NCBI RefSeq assembly: GCF_014050525.1
Contig: NZ_JACGAG010000008.1
Span: forward strand, 1-64,000
Source: Clostridium sp. cel8
GTDB taxonomy: Bacteria; Bacillota; Clostridia; Clostridiales; Clostridiaceae
DNA length: 64,000 nt
Reading direction: 5' to 3'
In this document: piece by piece, positions 63,093 through 64,000 of the stretch
Position numbering within the stretch: position 1 is the first letter of the stretch
Layout of the letters: each line of letters starts with the position of its first letter
Program-made: the position numbers and the translations under genes
The notes under the pieces: generated by a model
Database searches by the model: none
What the model saw: the letters and a program-made list of their open reading frames with translations, nothing else
What the model was told of the DNA's origin: nothing

Positions 63093-64000
63093 CTATTCAT
63101 TTATCTTGTTATCTATTTTATCACTTAATTTTTCTTCATCATTACTAACAAGTTCAAAGTAAATTTCATGAGCCGATAAGTCAACTTTCAATACCCTAAT
63201 TTTTACTTCATCTCCCAATTTATATATTTTTCTAGTCTTTTCCCCAACTAGTGAGAGATGCCTATCATCATATACATAATAATCATCAGTCATAGTACTC
63301 AAATGTACCAATCCTTCTATTGTGTTTTCAAGTTCTACAAACATTCCAAAATTAGTTACAGACGATACAATCCCTAAATACTCTTCTCCTATTCTATTGC
63401 TCATGTACTCTGCTTTTTTTAAGTCATCTACTTCTCTTTCAGCATCTTGAGCAACTCTTTCCATTTCAGAAGACTGCTTTGAAGCATATTCTACTTTCGG
63501 ATTAAGCCTTTTTATTTCATTTTCATCTAGTTTACCATTTATAAATTTCTTAATTATTCTATGGATAATAAGATCAGGGTATCTTCTTATAGGAGAAGTA
63601 AAATGACAATAATATCTAGCTGCTAATCCAAAATGTCCAGTACATTTAGGTGAATACCTTGCCTGTTTCATTGATCTTAAAAGCAATGTACTAACTACAG
63701 TTTCTTCCTTTTTTCCTTTTACCTTTTCTATAATTTCTTGTAGTGCTTTAGGATGAACTTCTTGGCCCCACTTTATTGTATATCCAAGATTGTGTACAAA
63801 TTCATTGAAATACATCAGTTTCTCTTCATTTGGTTCTTCATGTATTCTATAAACAAATGGCATATTAGTCCAAAACATGTGTTCAGCTATAGTTTCGTTA
63901 CATACAAGCATAAACTCTTCTATTATATGGTTTGCTATTCCCCTATTATATGGTTTTATCTCTACAGGTCTTCCAAGATCATCAAGTGTTATACTGCATT
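63093..64000 (-). CDS. rnr: Ribonuclease R, C-terminal part (continues past the window end)
   Basis: The frame is open to position 64000, so the 5' part lies outside. The last about 300 residues are present: the end of the RNB nuclease domain ('RPVEIKPYNRGIANHIIEEFM', then 'YCHFTSPIRRYPDLIIHRI') and the S1 RNA-binding domain ('GIVSSVTNFGMFVELENTIEGLVHLSTM'). RNase R is a 3'-5' exonuclease that degrades structured RNA and cooperates with SmpB-tmRNA in removing faulty mRNAs. The rnr-smpB order is standard in Firmicutes. The internal ATG at 63911 is not the start. Confidence 0.95.
   Translation of the reverse strand, partial: CSITLDDLGRPVEIKPYNRGIANHIIEEFMLVCNETIAEHMFWTNMPFVYRIHEEPNEEKLMYFNEFVHNLGYTIKWGQEVHPKALQEIIEKVKGKKEETVVSTLLLRSMKQARYSPKCTGHFGLAARYYCHFTSPIRRYPDLIIHRIIKKFINGKLDENEIKRLNPKVEYASKQSSEMERVAQDAEREVDDLKKAEYMSNRIGEEYLGIVSSVTNFGMFVELENTIEGLVHLSTMTDDYYVYDDRHLSLVGEKTRKIYKLGDEVKIRVLKVDLSAHEIYFELVSNDEEKLSDKIDNKINE

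Overview
The window looks like chromosomal DNA of a low-GC, spore-forming, monoderm Clostridium. The evidence is AT-rich codon use, strong GGAGG-type ribosome sites, T-box leaders, spore genes (cwlJ, gerQ, tgl), CWB2-type S-layer proteins, a clostridial-type tmRNA and clostridial metabolism. I cannot fix the species; the C. kluyveri / ljungdahlii / tyrobutyricum neighbourhood is a guess. No prophage, CRISPR array or rRNA/tRNA gene is visible. The only mobile-element hint is a possible IS200/IS605-like end at the extreme left.

Layout. 0-12.7 kb: clpB under a CtsR-type operator, two tandem HTH-TPR regulators, a viroplasmin-type RNase H, a DUF1232 protein, a second-copy FtsH-like protease, a rhomboid protease, an HD-GYP protein and a Fur-family regulator. 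12.8-18.9 kb: two tandem YhgE/Pip membrane proteins behind a TetR-type operator, ilvE, and a VanZ-like protein with an apparently non-canonical start. 19-34.5 kb: an envelope region with a SLAP-domain protein, a WG-repeat protein, two TolC-like coiled-coil exported proteins, and three CWB2 cell-wall-binding proteins, two of them very large S-layer-like proteins with Ig-like repeats. 34.7-36.9 kb: cwlJ-gerQ and a TtcA-like tRNA thiolase. 37-41.8 kb: a PRD regulator with a complete cellobiose/lactose-type PTS (IIB, IIC, IIA) but no glycosidase. 41.9-46.6 kb: a PTP-like phytase, divergent from an operon of a glutamine-dependent asparagine synthase, an unknown 329-residue protein and the spore-coat transglutaminase tgl. 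46.6-48.5 kb: arsR-acr3-arsC with a clear promoter and operator. 48.6-51.5 kb: membrane proteins and transporters. 51.6-52 kb: ssrA (tmRNA). 52.1-54 kb: a second asparagine synthetase under an Asn T-box. 54.1-57 kb: cdd-deoB-pdp nucleoside salvage. 57.2-58.7 kb: an iron-type dehydrogenase under a T-box that reads as isoleucine-specific. 58.8-62.5 kb: an efflux operon of two membrane-fusion proteins, an EmrB-type pump and MarR. 62.6-64 kb: smpB and the 3' part of rnr.

How the genes fit together. Two processes recur. One is spore-coat assembly and germination: CwlJ and GerQ lie about 10 kb from the transglutaminase that crosslinks GerQ in Bacillus, and here tgl is translationally coupled to an unknown gene behind an asparagine synthase. 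The other is the cell envelope: S-layer proteins, a SLAP protein, TolC-like proteins and split efflux adaptors. The most attractive leads are the asparagine synthase / unknown / Tgl operon, the Ile T-box on a 2-oxoacid-type dehydrogenase, and the TolC-like and hairpin-less adaptor proteins in a cell with one membrane. All function calls come from reading the sequence; no database search was run.
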